DNA from: Granulicella sp. S190
Lineage (GTDB): Bacteria; Acidobacteriota; Terriglobia; Terriglobales; Acidobacteriaceae
Assembly (NCBI RefSeq): GCF_009766095.1
Contig: NZ_LMUD01000023.1
Location: forward strand, 350,909-403,418
Length of the DNA: 52,510 bases
Direction of reading: 5' to 3'
Each line of letters opens with the position of its first letter. Positions within the stretch are counted from its first letter, which is position 1. Both the position numbers and the translations under genes were made by a program. This document shows positions 25,858-34,821 of the stretch, piece by piece. The notes below the pieces were generated by a model, which had not been told where the DNA came from, did not search any database, and saw nothing but the letters and a program-made list of their open reading frames with translations.

Positions 25858-27312
25858 CTAAAGTTTGGGCAGGTTGGCAACATTCCATCCGCCGCCAAGC
25901 GCCTTGATCAGCAGCACGCTCGCATCCATCTGCCTGCGCATAATATCAATTTCATTTCTCTCGTTGTTCAACTCCGTGGTCTGCGCGGTCACGACTTGAA
26001 GATAGGTATCCAGCCCGCCAACGTATCGATTATTAAAAATCTGCTCAGCCGATTGAGCAGCTACAGTTGCCCGGTGCTGATTTCCCGCCTCCTGGTCGAG
26101 AACCCGCAGCGCAACCAGATTGTCCTCAACCTGCTGAAATGCAGTCAAGGTAGTCTGCCGGTAGTTCGCAACGGTCTCGTCGTAACTCGCATTGGCTTGT
26201 TCGGAAACAGCGGCTCTTCGCCCGGCATCGAATACCGTCTGCGACAGCGTCGGTCCAATCGACCACAGCAAGCTTGCCGGGTTGAACAGATTCGCGAACG
26301 AGGTACCTTCAACACCCACATTTCCACTTAGGGAGATCGTCGGGTAAAATGCAGCTCGCGCGATACCGATGCGGTCATTCGCCTCTGCCACGCGCCGTTC
26401 TGCCGATGCAATATCCGGTCGTCGCTCCAGAAGCTCCGAAGGCAGACCAGGCGGGATCGCGGGCGGACGCGCATCGAGCGGAGTATTCGGCAGCGAGAAA
26501 GAAGCTGGTGGCTTTCCTAAAAGAACCGCGATCGCATGCTCAAACTGAGCCCGTTGTAAGGTGATGTCCCGCGCCAGTACCTTGGCCGCCTCAAGCTGCG
26601 TCTGGGCCTGGTCCACGTCCGACTTTCCAGCAACTCCGCCTTCAAATCGATTGTCCGTAATCCGATAGGCTTCTTCGAAATCTTTCACCGTATTGTTCAG
26701 CAACTTCTCCTGCGCGTCGGCGCTGCGAGCCTCGAAGTAATCAACCGCCAGCTCTGCCTGCAGACTGAGCAGCACCGTCTGTCGATCCCCTGCACTCGCC
26801 TGCGCCTCTTCCCGGGCAGCGCTGACAGTACGTCGAACCCGGCCCCACACATCGATCTCATAGTTCAAATCAACAGGAAGATCGAGCAAGCCGACGCCAT
26901 TCCCTTGCGCGTTGTTCAGGTTGAAGTACGGCTGATTCGAAGACTCACGCGCTCCCCCGGCGAAGGGCGCGACGCCTATCGTCGGATACAGAGAGGCATG
27001 GTTGAAACGAATCAACGCGCGTGCTTCACGAAAGCGAGCATCCGCCGCCTTCAGGTTCTGATTATTCTCCGTTACCTGCGGCTCAAGTGCATTCAGCTCC
27101 GAGTCGCCGAAGATCGTCCACCACTCGCCTCGCAGCATCGCGTCTGCAGGTTGAGCGACCTGCCAGTTGGAATTCTCCTTATAGGCGTTCGCGTCTGCTT
27201 CTTTATATCCCGGAGCCATCGGGACCGAAGGCTTCACATACTTCGGCCCAACCATGCATCCGCTTAACAGAGCCACAGCCGCACAGGCCACAACTGCGGG
27301 TCGTAGCATCAC
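25858..27312 (-). CDS. NodT-family outer-membrane efflux lipoprotein
   Basis: 484-residue outer-membrane channel of the TolC/OprM type. The signal peptide ends in a lipobox (VALLSGC, Cys at residue 19) and is followed by MVGPKYVKP, the standard NodT start. Two internally repeated outer-membrane-efflux domains with long coiled helices follow, e.g. ELLERRPDIASAERRVAEANDRIG, a hallmark of the family. It forms the exit duct of the RND pump encoded upstream. The start overlaps the adaptor gene stop by 4 bases (ATGA), so the operon order is permease, adaptor, outer-membrane factor. Confidence 0.94.
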   Translation of the reverse strand: MMLRPAVVACAAVALLSGCMVGPKYVKPSVPMAPGYKEADANAYKENSNWQVAQPADAMLRGEWWTIFGDSELNALEPQVTENNQNLKAADARFREARALIRFNHASLYPTIGVAPFAGGARESSNQPYFNLNNAQGNGVGLLDLPVDLNYEIDVWGRVRRTVSAAREEAQASAGDRQTVLLSLQAELAVDYFEARSADAQEKLLNNTVKDFEEAYRITDNRFEGGVAGKSDVDQAQTQLEAAKVLARDITLQRAQFEHAIAVLLGKPPASFSLPNTPLDARPPAIPPGLPSELLERRPDIASAERRVAEANDRIGIARAAFYPTISLSGNVGVEGTSFANLFNPASLLWSIGPTLSQTVFDAGRRAAVSEQANASYDETVANYRQTTLTAFQQVEDNLVALRVLDQEAGNQHRATVAAQSAEQIFNNRYVGGLDTYLQVVTAQTTELNNERNEIDIMRRQMDASVLLIKALGGGWNVANLPKL

Positions 27313-28589
27313 TGTGAGCCATCTTTCTTCTGCATCTGGGTGGCGTCTTCGGTGACACGGCTCTTCACCTGTACCTCCTGGCCGTTGGCCAACGAGTCCG
27401 ACGGATCCAGAAGCACGGCATCCTTCGTAGTAAGTCCGGAGGCAATTTCGACATTGGCACCCAGGTCTTTGCTGATCGTGACCGGTACCAGTTGCACTTT
27501 GCCATCACGCACCACGCCTACCTGCAGGCCTTGCGCCCGGAACAGCAGCGTGTTCGAAGGAATCATCAGGTTTGATGAGTGCTCCGGCACTTTGAAGTGA
27601 ACAAATACATATGCGCCGGGCAGCAGCTCGCCCTTGGGATTGTCGACGTCGACTTCAACATTCAGCGTCCGCGTTGCAGAGTCGATTGCATTGGAGTTGC
27701 GCACAATCGTGCCTTCAAATGATCTGTCGGGGTACTCATCCAACGTCAGACTAGCCTTGCCGCCTTCTTTGATCGAAGTAGAGTAAGCCTCTGGAACAGA
27801 CACGAACACGCGAATCTTCTGGATCGCTGCAAGATGAAACAGCTCTTTCGGCGTTGTATTCTCGCCCGCTTGAATCAGTCCGCCAATATCGATATTGCGT
27901 GCCGTCACAATCCCGTCAAAGGGAGCGTAGATCTTCTCAAACGACTGCAGCTGTTGCAGCCTGCGAACGCTCGCCATCGAAGCATCCACGGCTGCCTTCT
28001 TCGCTGCAGCATCGCTCACCGCAACGTCGGTCTCCTGCTTCGAAACCGAGTTCGTCGTCAGAAGATTCTGGTAACGAGCAGAAGTCGTATTCGCAAGGTT
28101 GAGATTCGCCTGAGAGCTCTTCAGATCGGCCTGCGCCACCTGGAGCTGCTCATCCAACTCAGGGGTCTCGATCACCGCCATCAGCTGTCCTTTGCGAACA
28201 TGTGCCCCAATGTCGAAGTACCAGTTTTTCAAATATCCGCTCGTGCGTGCATAGATCGGCGTATCCACGTAAGCCTGCGTGTTGCCCGGCAACGCCAATC
28301 CCGAAGATAAGACGGAGCTGGCAGGGTAGATCACATTCACGGAAGGAATTGCCTCAGCCTTGGTGTCCTTCTCGAGCGTGCTCTCCGATTGGTGTCGCGC
28401 CGCAATCCCAAAGAGCACCACCAGCGCAACAATCACCGCAATGATCACCACGCCAATCCAGGTTCCCTTAGTGAGTCCCGGCTCCCGGGGCTCCTGCGGA
28501 GAGGAGAATTCGCTTGAAGGTGTCGTCATATCTTCATTCATCGTCTCCACCTTGGCCCCGCTCGTCATACGTTCTCCCTCAATGTTCAT
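27309..28589 (-). CDS. RND efflux periplasmic adaptor (HlyD/MFP family)
   Basis: 426-residue membrane-fusion protein that links the RND permease to the outer-membrane channel. An N-terminal anchor helix (WIGVVIIAVIVALVVLFGI) follows a cytosolic start. The lipoyl half-motifs are TSGYLKNWYFDIGAHVRKGQLMAVI in outline and IYAPFDGIVTARNIDIGGLI, separated by a helical hairpin around LKSSQANLNLANTTSARYQ; beta-barrel and membrane-proximal domains follow. Starts are ambiguous: TTG 28601, ATG 28589 and ATG 28568 are in frame; 28568 has GGGAG five bases upstream and 28589 has GAGAG. Stop overlaps the next gene. Confidence 0.92.
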   Translation of the reverse strand: MNIEGERMTSGAKVETMNEDMTTPSSEFSSPQEPREPGLTKGTWIGVVIIAVIVALVVLFGIAARHQSESTLEKDTKAEAIPSVNVIYPASSVLSSGLALPGNTQAYVDTPIYARTSGYLKNWYFDIGAHVRKGQLMAVIETPELDEQLQVAQADLKSSQANLNLANTTSARYQNLLTTNSVSKQETDVAVSDAAAKKAAVDASMASVRRLQQLQSFEKIYAPFDGIVTARNIDIGGLIQAGENTTPKELFHLAAIQKIRVFVSVPEAYSTSIKEGGKASLTLDEYPDRSFEGTIVRNSNAIDSATRTLNVEVDVDNPKGELLPGAYVFVHFKVPEHSSNLMIPSNTLLFRAQGLQVGVVRDGKVQLVPVTISKDLGANVEIASGLTTKDAVLLDPSDSLANGQEVQVKSRVTEDATQMQKKDGSQ

Positions 28590-28597
28590 AGATTCTC

Positions 28598-31500
28598 TCA
28601 AGCTCCAGCCGTCAACCGATGTTCAGGGCTCTCTGTAACGCTCTCGCTCTTCTTGTCCGAGCTGTGAAGCAGCGCGAACACTGCCGGAACAAAGAGAAGC
28701 GTGGCAATGGTCGCACAGCAGAGGCCGCCGATCACCGCGCGTCCCAGCGGAGCATTCTGTTCTCCGCCCTCACCGGCTCCCAATGCCATCGGGATCATAC
28801 CGATGATCATCGCCAGCGCCGTCATCATGACAGGTCTAAACCGCGTTGCCCCTGCTTCGATGGCGGCTTCTATCGCATTCCCATGATGCTCCAACCGATC
28901 TTTGGCGAACGAGACCACAAGAATACTGTTCGCCGTGGCAACGCCCATACACATAATCGCACCCATTAAAGCTGGGACGCTCAATGTCGTCCGTGTCGTA
29001 AACAGGAACAGCACGATACCCGCAAGCGCTGCCGGTAACGCCGTGATGATGATGAACGGATCGAGCCACGACTGGAAGTTCACCACGATCAACAGGTAAA
29101 CCAGAACGATGGCAAAGGCCAGTCCGGCAAGCAGTCCGAAGTACGAGCTGTTCATCGTCTCAATCTGCCCACGAACTTTCACGAAACTGCCGCGTACCAG
29201 CGACTTTTCATTTCGAGCCACAATCTTGTTGATGTCTTTGCCCACAGAACCTAGATCGCGGCCTTGAACTGCCCCATAGATGTCCAACGTACGCCGAATG
29301 TTGTAGTGGGTCACAACCTCCAGTTCGTTGCTGCGTGTAATCTTCGCAACATCCGTCAGAATCTCCGGCTGCTTCGCGGTCGCCGAAGAGATAGGAATAT
29401 TTTCTAGCGAGTTCAGAGAACTGATCTGGTACTGCGGCGTCTGCTCTACGATGTTGTAGGTCGTGCCGTTCTTCCAGTTCAGATAAAACATCGGGTTCAA
29501 TTGAGTGCTGCCGCCCAAGATGTTGAGCAGACTGCTGCCCACGTCGCGTTCGGAGTACCCTCCCTGCGCGGCTTTGGTTCGGTCCACCGTAACGTCCAAC
29601 ACGGGATAGTCGTCTGGCTGTTGTATTCGCAGATCCACCAGTCCCGGAACGTGATGCAGTTCGCTCAGAATCTGGTTCGCGACCTTACGGTTCGCCGCAA
29701 TATCCGAACCTTCAAACTGGATATCGATCGGTGCCGGCAAGCCAAAGTTCAAAATCTGTGTCACGATATCCGAAGGAAGAAAATAGAACATCACCCCAGG
29801 AAAAGCGCGCGGCAGATCCCTGCGCAACTTCTCAACGTAATTCGCAGTCGGATGATGGTCTTCCTTCAGGGAGACCAGAATGTCCGCGTCTCCAGCGCCA
29901 ATAAGACCTGAAGTCGCGTGCTGAGTGTTCAGCGTGCTGTACGGCAGCCCGATATTGTCGAGCACATTGTCCATCTCACCCGCTGGAACCGTCTTGCGAA
30001 TATCCTGCTCGATCAGATCGCAGAGCCGCGCGGTCTCCTCGATGCGGGTGCCGCTCTTCGCTCGAACATGCAAAAGGAACGAGCCGTTATCTGTGGCGGG
30101 AAAGAAGTTTTGTCCGAGGAATGGAAGCAGGGCGAAGGCGCACAGGCAGATCAACAGAAAGATCGGAACGAAGAAGATTCTCAGCATGACCAAACGGCCC
30201 AGCAGATCCTGATACGCGCTGCGGACCTTCTCGAAGCCCCGTTCGAATCCACGCTGGAACCGGGCAAGAATATTGTTTGAAACAACCGCATGATGGTCAT
30301 GCTTCTTGAGCAGGTACATCGCCAGCGTTGGCACAAGAGTACGAGAGAGAACGTACGATGCGAGCATGGCAAAGACGACTGCTTCTGCCAGCGGCACAAA
30401 CAGATAACGCGAAACTCCGCTCAGAAAGAACATCGGCAGAAACACGATGCAGATACAAAGCGTCGATACCAGCGCAGGCACAGAGATCTGGGCCGCGCCC
30501 TCCAGGATGGCGTCATGCAGCTCTCGGCCCTCCTCCAGGTAGCGTTCGATATTTTCGATCGTCACCGTCGCATCATCCACAAGAATACCGACCGCCAGCG
30601 CCAGTCCGCCCAGCGTCATGATGTTGATCGTCTCGCCCAGCAGCCCCAGAACAATGATCGATGTAAGGATCGACAGTGGAATCGAGACAGCGATAATAAT
30701 CGTGCTGCGCCAACTTCCCAGGAAGAGCAAAATCATCAACCCGGTCAGGACCGCTGCGATTACAGCCTCTCGAATTACTCCTTGCACCGATCCGCGAACA
30801 AATACAGACTGGTCGCCGATTGGAGTGATCTTCAACTCCGGCGGCACCGTAAGCTTTACCCTTGGCAGCAGGTTTCGTATGCCGCTTACCACGCTCAGTG
30901 TCGATGCAGTACCCGACTTCAAGATCACCATCAGCGCTCCGCGATGGCCGTCCTGCCGCACGATGTTTGTCTGCGGAATGCTGCCATCGGATACCGTTGC
31001 CACATCGCGCAGGTAAATCGTCGTCCCGTTCACCTGCTTGATCGGCAGGTTGCTGATGCCCTCCAGCGTCACCGGCGAAGAGTTGATGTGGATGTCATAC
31101 TCAGCCTCGCCGATCTTCGCTGTACCGCCCGGCTGCACCACGTTCTGCTGTGCCACTGCGTTCAACACATCCACGGGCGAGAGTCCCTTCGCCTGCAGCA
31201 GCTTCGGATCGATATTCAGCATGATCGACCGCTGCTTGCCTCCGTAGATATTTGGAATCACCGCGCCCGGGACTGACACCAGCTGCGGGCGAACGAAGTT
31301 CGCGCCAAGATCGTTGAGCTGCTGCTCGCTCAACCCGTTCCCCGACAAGCCAAGCTGCAGAATCGGTACACTCGAAGCGCTGAAGTTGATGATCTGTGGT
31401 GGCAGAATACCTGGAGGAAGGCTGCGCAGTTGAAACTCAGACGCCGCCGAAACCTGCGAGTTCGCCGTATCCAGACTCGCGCCCGGCTGCAGGTAGATCT

Positions 31501-31777
31501 TCACGATCACCTGTCCCGCAAACGTCGTCGACTCGATATGCTGAACGTTGTCCACCAGCACCGTCAGCGCTTTTTCGTACGGTGTCGTCAGTCTGCCTTC
31601 GAGCTCTTCAGGATTCAGCCCCGTATACTGCCACGCCACCGACACCACAGGAATATTAATGTTCGGAAAGATATCCGTCGGCGTGCTCGAGATGACCACA
31701 GGTGCGGCAATCAGAATCAGGATCGCCAGCACAATAAAGGTGTACGGTCGGCTCAGAGCTACTTTGACAATCCACAT
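28598..31777 (-). CDS. RND family efflux permease (AcrB/MdtB-like)
   Basis: 1059-residue inner-membrane proton-driven pump, the normal length for HAE1-type RND transporters. The first transmembrane segment and signature VALSRPYTFIVLAILILIA … TDIFPNINIPVVSV are typical, as are YTGLNPEELEGRLTTPYEKAL and the proton-relay helix with Asp-Asp in LAVGILVDDATVTIENIER. The second half repeats the fold and ends with IGGLCCATIATLLFVPAVF. Substrates cannot be told from sequence, although drugs, solvents or metabolites are usual. First gene of a three-gene operon; GAGGG precedes the ATG. A LysR regulator diverges from it. Confidence 0.95.
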   Translation of the reverse strand: MWIVKVALSRPYTFIVLAILILIAAPVVISSTPTDIFPNINIPVVSVAWQYTGLNPEELEGRLTTPYEKALTVLVDNVQHIESTTFAGQVIVKIYLQPGASLDTANSQVSAASEFQLRSLPPGILPPQIINFSASSVPILQLGLSGNGLSEQQLNDLGANFVRPQLVSVPGAVIPNIYGGKQRSIMLNIDPKLLQAKGLSPVDVLNAVAQQNVVQPGGTAKIGEAEYDIHINSSPVTLEGISNLPIKQVNGTTIYLRDVATVSDGSIPQTNIVRQDGHRGALMVILKSGTASTLSVVSGIRNLLPRVKLTVPPELKITPIGDQSVFVRGSVQGVIREAVIAAVLTGLMILLFLGSWRSTIIIAVSIPLSILTSIIVLGLLGETINIMTLGGLALAVGILVDDATVTIENIERYLEEGRELHDAILEGAAQISVPALVSTLCICIVFLPMFFLSGVSRYLFVPLAEAVVFAMLASYVLSRTLVPTLAMYLLKKHDHHAVVSNNILARFQRGFERGFEKVRSAYQDLLGRLVMLRIFFVPIFLLICLCAFALLPFLGQNFFPATDNGSFLLHVRAKSGTRIEETARLCDLIEQDIRKTVPAGEMDNVLDNIGLPYSTLNTQHATSGLIGAGDADILVSLKEDHHPTANYVEKLRRDLPRAFPGVMFYFLPSDIVTQILNFGLPAPIDIQFEGSDIAANRKVANQILSELHHVPGLVDLRIQQPDDYPVLDVTVDRTKAAQGGYSERDVGSSLLNILGGSTQLNPMFYLNWKNGTTYNIVEQTPQYQISSLNSLENIPISSATAKQPEILTDVAKITRSNELEVVTHYNIRRTLDIYGAVQGRDLGSVGKDINKIVARNEKSLVRGSFVKVRGQIETMNSSYFGLLAGLAFAIVLVYLLIVVNFQSWLDPFIIITALPAALAGIVLFLFTTRTTLSVPALMGAIMCMGVATANSILVVSFAKDRLEHHGNAIEAAIEAGATRFRPVMMTALAMIIGMIPMALGAGEGGEQNAPLGRAVIGGLCCATIATLLFVPAVFALLHSSDKKSESVTESPEHRLTAGA

Positions 31778-31856
31778 GCGACAAACCCTCTTCCGCTTCG
31801 GGCAAATCTCTCTATAGAGTAAGACAGTCTAAGGTATCCGCTGGTTTCACAGTTAT

Positions 31857-31885
31857 TTCCGAAGGCCTTCATCGGAAAAACCGAT
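31857..31885. promoter_or_regulatory. Cluster of palindromes between RND operon and LysR gene
   Basis: Three overlapping inverted repeats: TTCCGA (31857-31862) with TCGGAA (31872-31877); GAAGGCCTTC (31861-31870); and ATCGG-AAAAA-CCGAT (31871-31885), which contains the LysR consensus T-N11-A as TCGGAAAAACCGA. The site lies 23-51 bases before the LysR start, as expected for an autoregulated, divergently acting LysR protein. Confidence 0.62.
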
Positions 31886-31907
31886 ACCATGTTTTTAGGA
31901 GAGATTT

Positions 31908-32816
31908 ATGGAACTTAGACATCTACGCTACCTCCGCGCCGTCGCCGATCACGGAACCTTCAGCGAGGCTGGCCGTCAGCTTCACGTCTCGCAGTCCGCC
32001 ATCAGCGAGCAGATCGCCGATCTCGAGCGAGAAATCGGCGGCACCCTCCTCAACCGAAGCCAGGGCCGAACCCGTCTTACTCCGCAAGGTGTCATCTTTC
32101 TCGCCGAAGCGCGTAAGACTCTCGCAGCCGCTGATCGCGCCGTCGAAATCACGCAACGTTCCCTCATCGGTCAAGTGGGCTCTCTCAGCATCGGCTTCTT
32201 CCTCTGGGGCGCAGGCGGCTTCTTCGCTCGCATCATTCGCGAATACCGCAAACTCCATCCTGACATCAAGCTCTCCCTCTACGAGATGCGTACCCCCGAG
32301 CAGATGGAAGCCCTCACCAGCGGCAAGATCGACGTCGCCTTCGCCCGTCCGCTCGAACCGCCCTTCGACCAGATCCTCCGCGCCGAGCTTCTCTATCGCG
32401 ATCCCGTCGTCGTCGTCCTCCCCCGCGATCACCCACTCGCAGGCAAACCAATCTCAATCAAGGCCCTCATCACCGAGCGCTTCGTCCTCTGCGACCGCCA
32501 GATGACTCCTGGCCTCTTCGATGGCATCGTCGCTCTCTGCTCCTCCGCCGGCTTCTCTCCCAACATCGTCAACACCTCCGCCACCTGGTCCGGTGTCCTC
32601 ACCCTCGTCGAGTCCGGGGAAGGTATAGCCTTGGTCCCCTCGGGAGTCCGTTACCTCCGCCCTCCCGGCGTCGTCATCTCTCCGCTGGTGCCGCAAAACC
32701 TCCACATGGGGCTGTCGGTCGTCTGGAACCCCCAGAACGAGGATCCCATCCAGCAGGACTTCCTCCGCCTGGTACGGGAGAACAAAGACCGCATCCAGCG
32801 CACTCACGGCAATTAA
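31908..32816 (+). CDS. LysR family transcriptional regulator
   Basis: 302-residue LysR protein: winged helix-turn-helix in residues 1-60 (MELRHLRYLRAVADHGTFSE … LHVSQSAISEQIADLE) and a periplasmic-binding-protein-like effector domain from about 90 onward with VALCSSAGFSPNI and TLVESGEGIALVPSG. Divergence from the RND operon and the T-N11-A palindromes in the 130-base gap make it the likely regulator of that pump, responding to an unknown small molecule. AGGAGAG lies upstream of the ATG. Confidence 0.94.
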   Translation: MELRHLRYLRAVADHGTFSEAGRQLHVSQSAISEQIADLEREIGGTLLNRSQGRTRLTPQGVIFLAEARKTLAAADRAVEITQRSLIGQVGSLSIGFFLWGAGGFFARIIREYRKLHPDIKLSLYEMRTPEQMEALTSGKIDVAFARPLEPPFDQILRAELLYRDPVVVVLPRDHPLAGKPISIKALITERFVLCDRQMTPGLFDGIVALCSSAGFSPNIVNTSATWSGVLTLVESGEGIALVPSGVRYLRPPGVVISPLVPQNLHMGLSVVWNPQNEDPIQQDFLRLVRENKDRIQRTHGN

Positions 32817-32851
32817 CTCCAAGTCGCCTTCCCCCACATCTTTAGTGTCTA

Positions 32852-33265
32852 ATGTTCTCCATGATCCGTCCCTGCTTCCTCGTCATCGACCGTGAGTTTC
32901 CCGGCAGCATCTCGACCCGCAAGCTTGTGATTGAAACCGCCAAGTTCAACGTCCTCACCGCATATAGTGGCAAAGAGGCCATCGAGGTCTTCGCCCGTTT
33001 TCCTGCCGTCTCCGGCGTCGTGCTCGATGGCGGCCTTGACGATATCACCTGCGACGAAGTCGCTCGCAAGCTGAAAGCCATTCAGCCGAAGATCCCCATC
33101 ATTGTCATTGTGGCCCCTGGGTTCACCGGATGTCCCGAGTCCGACTATCAACTCGAATCCTTCGATCCGGCAAAGCTCCTCGAGATTCTTCGTGGACTCA
33201 AGCCAGAGGCTGCAGCCGAGATCGAAAAGCGTAACGAAGAGCTCAGCCGCGAGAAGCTCTCTTAA
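32852..33265 (+). CDS. Degenerate receiver-domain protein
   Basis: 137-residue single-domain protein with the CheY-like alternation of strands and helices (CFLVIDREF, NVLTAYSGKEAIEVFARF, GVVLDGGLDD, IPIIVIVAPG, LESFDPAKLLEIL). The phospho-acceptor Asp59 is kept, but the switch Thr/Ser is replaced by Val87 and the invariant Lys of the KPF motif by Glu102 (ES in place of KP). It therefore is unlikely to signal by normal phosphorylation and may be a pseudo-receiver. ATG 32852 or 32861 may be used; neither has a strong ribosome site. Follows the LysR gene by 35 bases. Confidence 0.75.
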   Translation: MFSMIRPCFLVIDREFPGSISTRKLVIETAKFNVLTAYSGKEAIEVFARFPAVSGVVLDGGLDDITCDEVARKLKAIQPKIPIIVIVAPGFTGCPESDYQLESFDPAKLLEILRGLKPEAAAEIEKRNEELSREKLS

Positions 33266-33282
33266 TCTCCGCCAAACGCAGA

Positions 33283-33326
33283 AGAGCCCTTCCCCCGCGA
33301 TCTTCTGCGAAGGGAAGGGCTTCTCT
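33283..33326. terminator. Bidirectional terminator between receiver gene and yceI
   Basis: AGCCCTTCCC (33285-33294) pairs with GGGAAGGGCT (33312-33321), a perfect 10-bp stem extended by partly paired AGAAG/TTCTCT flanks, between two convergent genes. Flanking bases are A-rich on the left and T-rich on the right, as in two-way terminators. Confidence 0.78.
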
Positions 33327-33334
33327 CTTCCTGC

Positions 33335-33913
33335 TTATTTGCCTGCTTCGGCGTCGATCGTAAACTGAACATCATCACCCAGCATAGGCACGCCAAACTT
33401 CGAACCGAAGTTGAAGTCGCTGCGCTTCAGCGTCCCGGTAGCCGACAAACCCGTCACCAGCTTGCCGCCCATGCCCTTCTGCGGAGGCGTCGGCCCATCG
33501 ACATCCAGAGTCACGCTCTTGGTCACGCCGGCCAGCGTCAGATCGCCCACTACCTGCAGCTTTCCATTTGTGCTCGTCACGCTGGTTGACTTGAATGTCA
33601 GCGTCGGAAACTTCTCCACATTGAAGAAGTCAGGCGACTTCAGGTGGCCATCGCGCTTCTCATTGTTGGTCGTAACGGTCTTGGCATCGATTGTCGCTTC
33701 CACGCTCGACTTGCTCGGATTCTTGTCGTCCCAGATGATGTTGCCGGTCACGCCGCTGATCGACCCGCGCACCGTGCTGACGCCCAAATGTTTGATCCCG
33801 AAGTTTATCTGCGAGTGGTTAGGGTCAATGGTCCAGGTTGAGCTCTGGGCCAGCGCGCTGGCTCCCGTGAGCAGTAGCGCAGAGAGGGCGGCGGTAAAGA
33901 TGCGACGGTTCAT
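33335..33913 (-). CDS. YceI family periplasmic protein
   Basis: 192-residue secreted lipocalin-like protein. Signal peptide MNRRIFTAALSALLLTGASALA, then the YceI pattern: WTIDPNHSQINFGIKHLGVS, VEATIDAKTVTTNNEKRDGH, FFNVEKFPTLTFKST and GDLTLAGVTKSVTLDV in outline. YceI proteins bind isoprenoid-type lipids, including polyprenyl quinone precursors; their cellular role is poorly defined. The start at 33913 is set by AAAGGAGAACG on the minus strand and the signal peptide; a longer open frame to 33979 is not supported. Confidence 0.93.
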   Translation of the reverse strand: MNRRIFTAALSALLLTGASALAQSSTWTIDPNHSQINFGIKHLGVSTVRGSISGVTGNIIWDDKNPSKSSVEATIDAKTVTTNNEKRDGHLKSPDFFNVEKFPTLTFKSTSVTSTNGKLQVVGDLTLAGVTKSVTLDVDGPTPPQKGMGGKLVTGLSATGTLKRSDFNFGSKFGVPMLGDDVQFTIDAEAGK

Positions 33914-34046
33914 AGGGTCGTTCTCCTTTTGGAAGGGTGAGTCTGCTGTGAGATGTCCTGGTTGTAGTGCTCGACTCAAAAATACGTGCCGGTCACCGTT
34001 GCATTTGTGTAAAAACTTGGTCGGGCCTTATGCGACAAGAAGAGAG

Positions 34047-34751
34047 TTATGCGAGGTCGAACAACAGGATCTCGCTGTTTGCCTGCCCCTGTGCATGCAC
34101 CTCCAGCGTCTGTTCGTTATCGACCGCGACCGCATCGCCTGTCTCGAGCGCCTTGCCATTCACCGTCACCTCGCCGTGGATCACATGCAGCCACGCATGA
34201 CGCTTGCTCCCCAGCGGATAGGTAATCTGTTTGCCCGGCGTCAACTCCGCAACCGAGACGCTCGTATCCTGGTTGATCGTCGCCGCACCGGCGGACGGCG
34301 TCGGCGAAGCCAGCAGCTTGAAGCGGTCCAGCTTCTCCTCCGCTTCGAACTTCAGCTGCTCATAACTCGGTGTCGTGCCGCGGCTCTTCGGCTCAATCCA
34401 GATCTGCAGAAAATGAACCGGCTCCGTCTCCGAGCCGTTGAACTCGCTATGCACCACGCCGCTACCGGCCGACATCTTCTGAATCTCGTTCGGCCCCAGG
34501 ACCTCCACGTGTCCCATGCTGTCCTTGTGTGCCAGCTTGCCCTTCAGCACATAGCTCAGAATCTCCATATCGCGGTGCGCATGCGCTCCGAATCCGCGCC
34601 CCTCGGCTACGCGATCCTCGTTGATCACGCGCAGCGATCGGTATCCCATATGCGATGGGTCATGATAGTTGGCAAACGAAAACGTGTGGTGCGAATCCAG
34701 CCATCCATGGTCGGCATGGCCTCTCTCGTTACTCTTGCGAATAGTCAACAT
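34047..34751 (-). CDS. Pirin family protein (YhhW-like)
   Basis: 234-residue bicupin. Metal ligands His57, His59, His101 and Glu103 are intact (GFGAHAHRDMEI and GVVHSEFN) and match the YhhW of Escherichia coli in number and position. Members of the family have quercetin 2,3-dioxygenase activity or act as redox-sensitive cofactors. It follows a MarR-type regulator by 70 bases in the same direction and is the likely target of that regulator. Confidence 0.94.
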   Translation of the reverse strand: MLTIRKSNERGHADHGWLDSHHTFSFANYHDPSHMGYRSLRVINEDRVAEGRGFGAHAHRDMEILSYVLKGKLAHKDSMGHVEVLGPNEIQKMSAGSGVVHSEFNGSETEPVHFLQIWIEPKSRGTTPSYEQLKFEAEEKLDRFKLLASPTPSAGAATINQDTSVSVAELTPGKQITYPLGSKRHAWLHVIHGEVTVNGKALETGDAVAVDNEQTLEVHAQGQANSEILLFDLA

Positions 34752-34821
34752 GGTGATTCCTCTCCTGCTGCTTCACCGGCTCATTAATTAGGGCCGCATG
34801 TCCTGCATCTCACCTGTTCCT

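Noticed and set aside
30290..31276. 328-codon plus-strand frame
   Set aside because: Antisense to the RND permease; Arg/Gln/His-rich with no recognisable fold.
33411..34787. 458-codon plus-strand frame
   Set aside because: Runs antisense through both yceI and the pirin gene, which have full family motifs.
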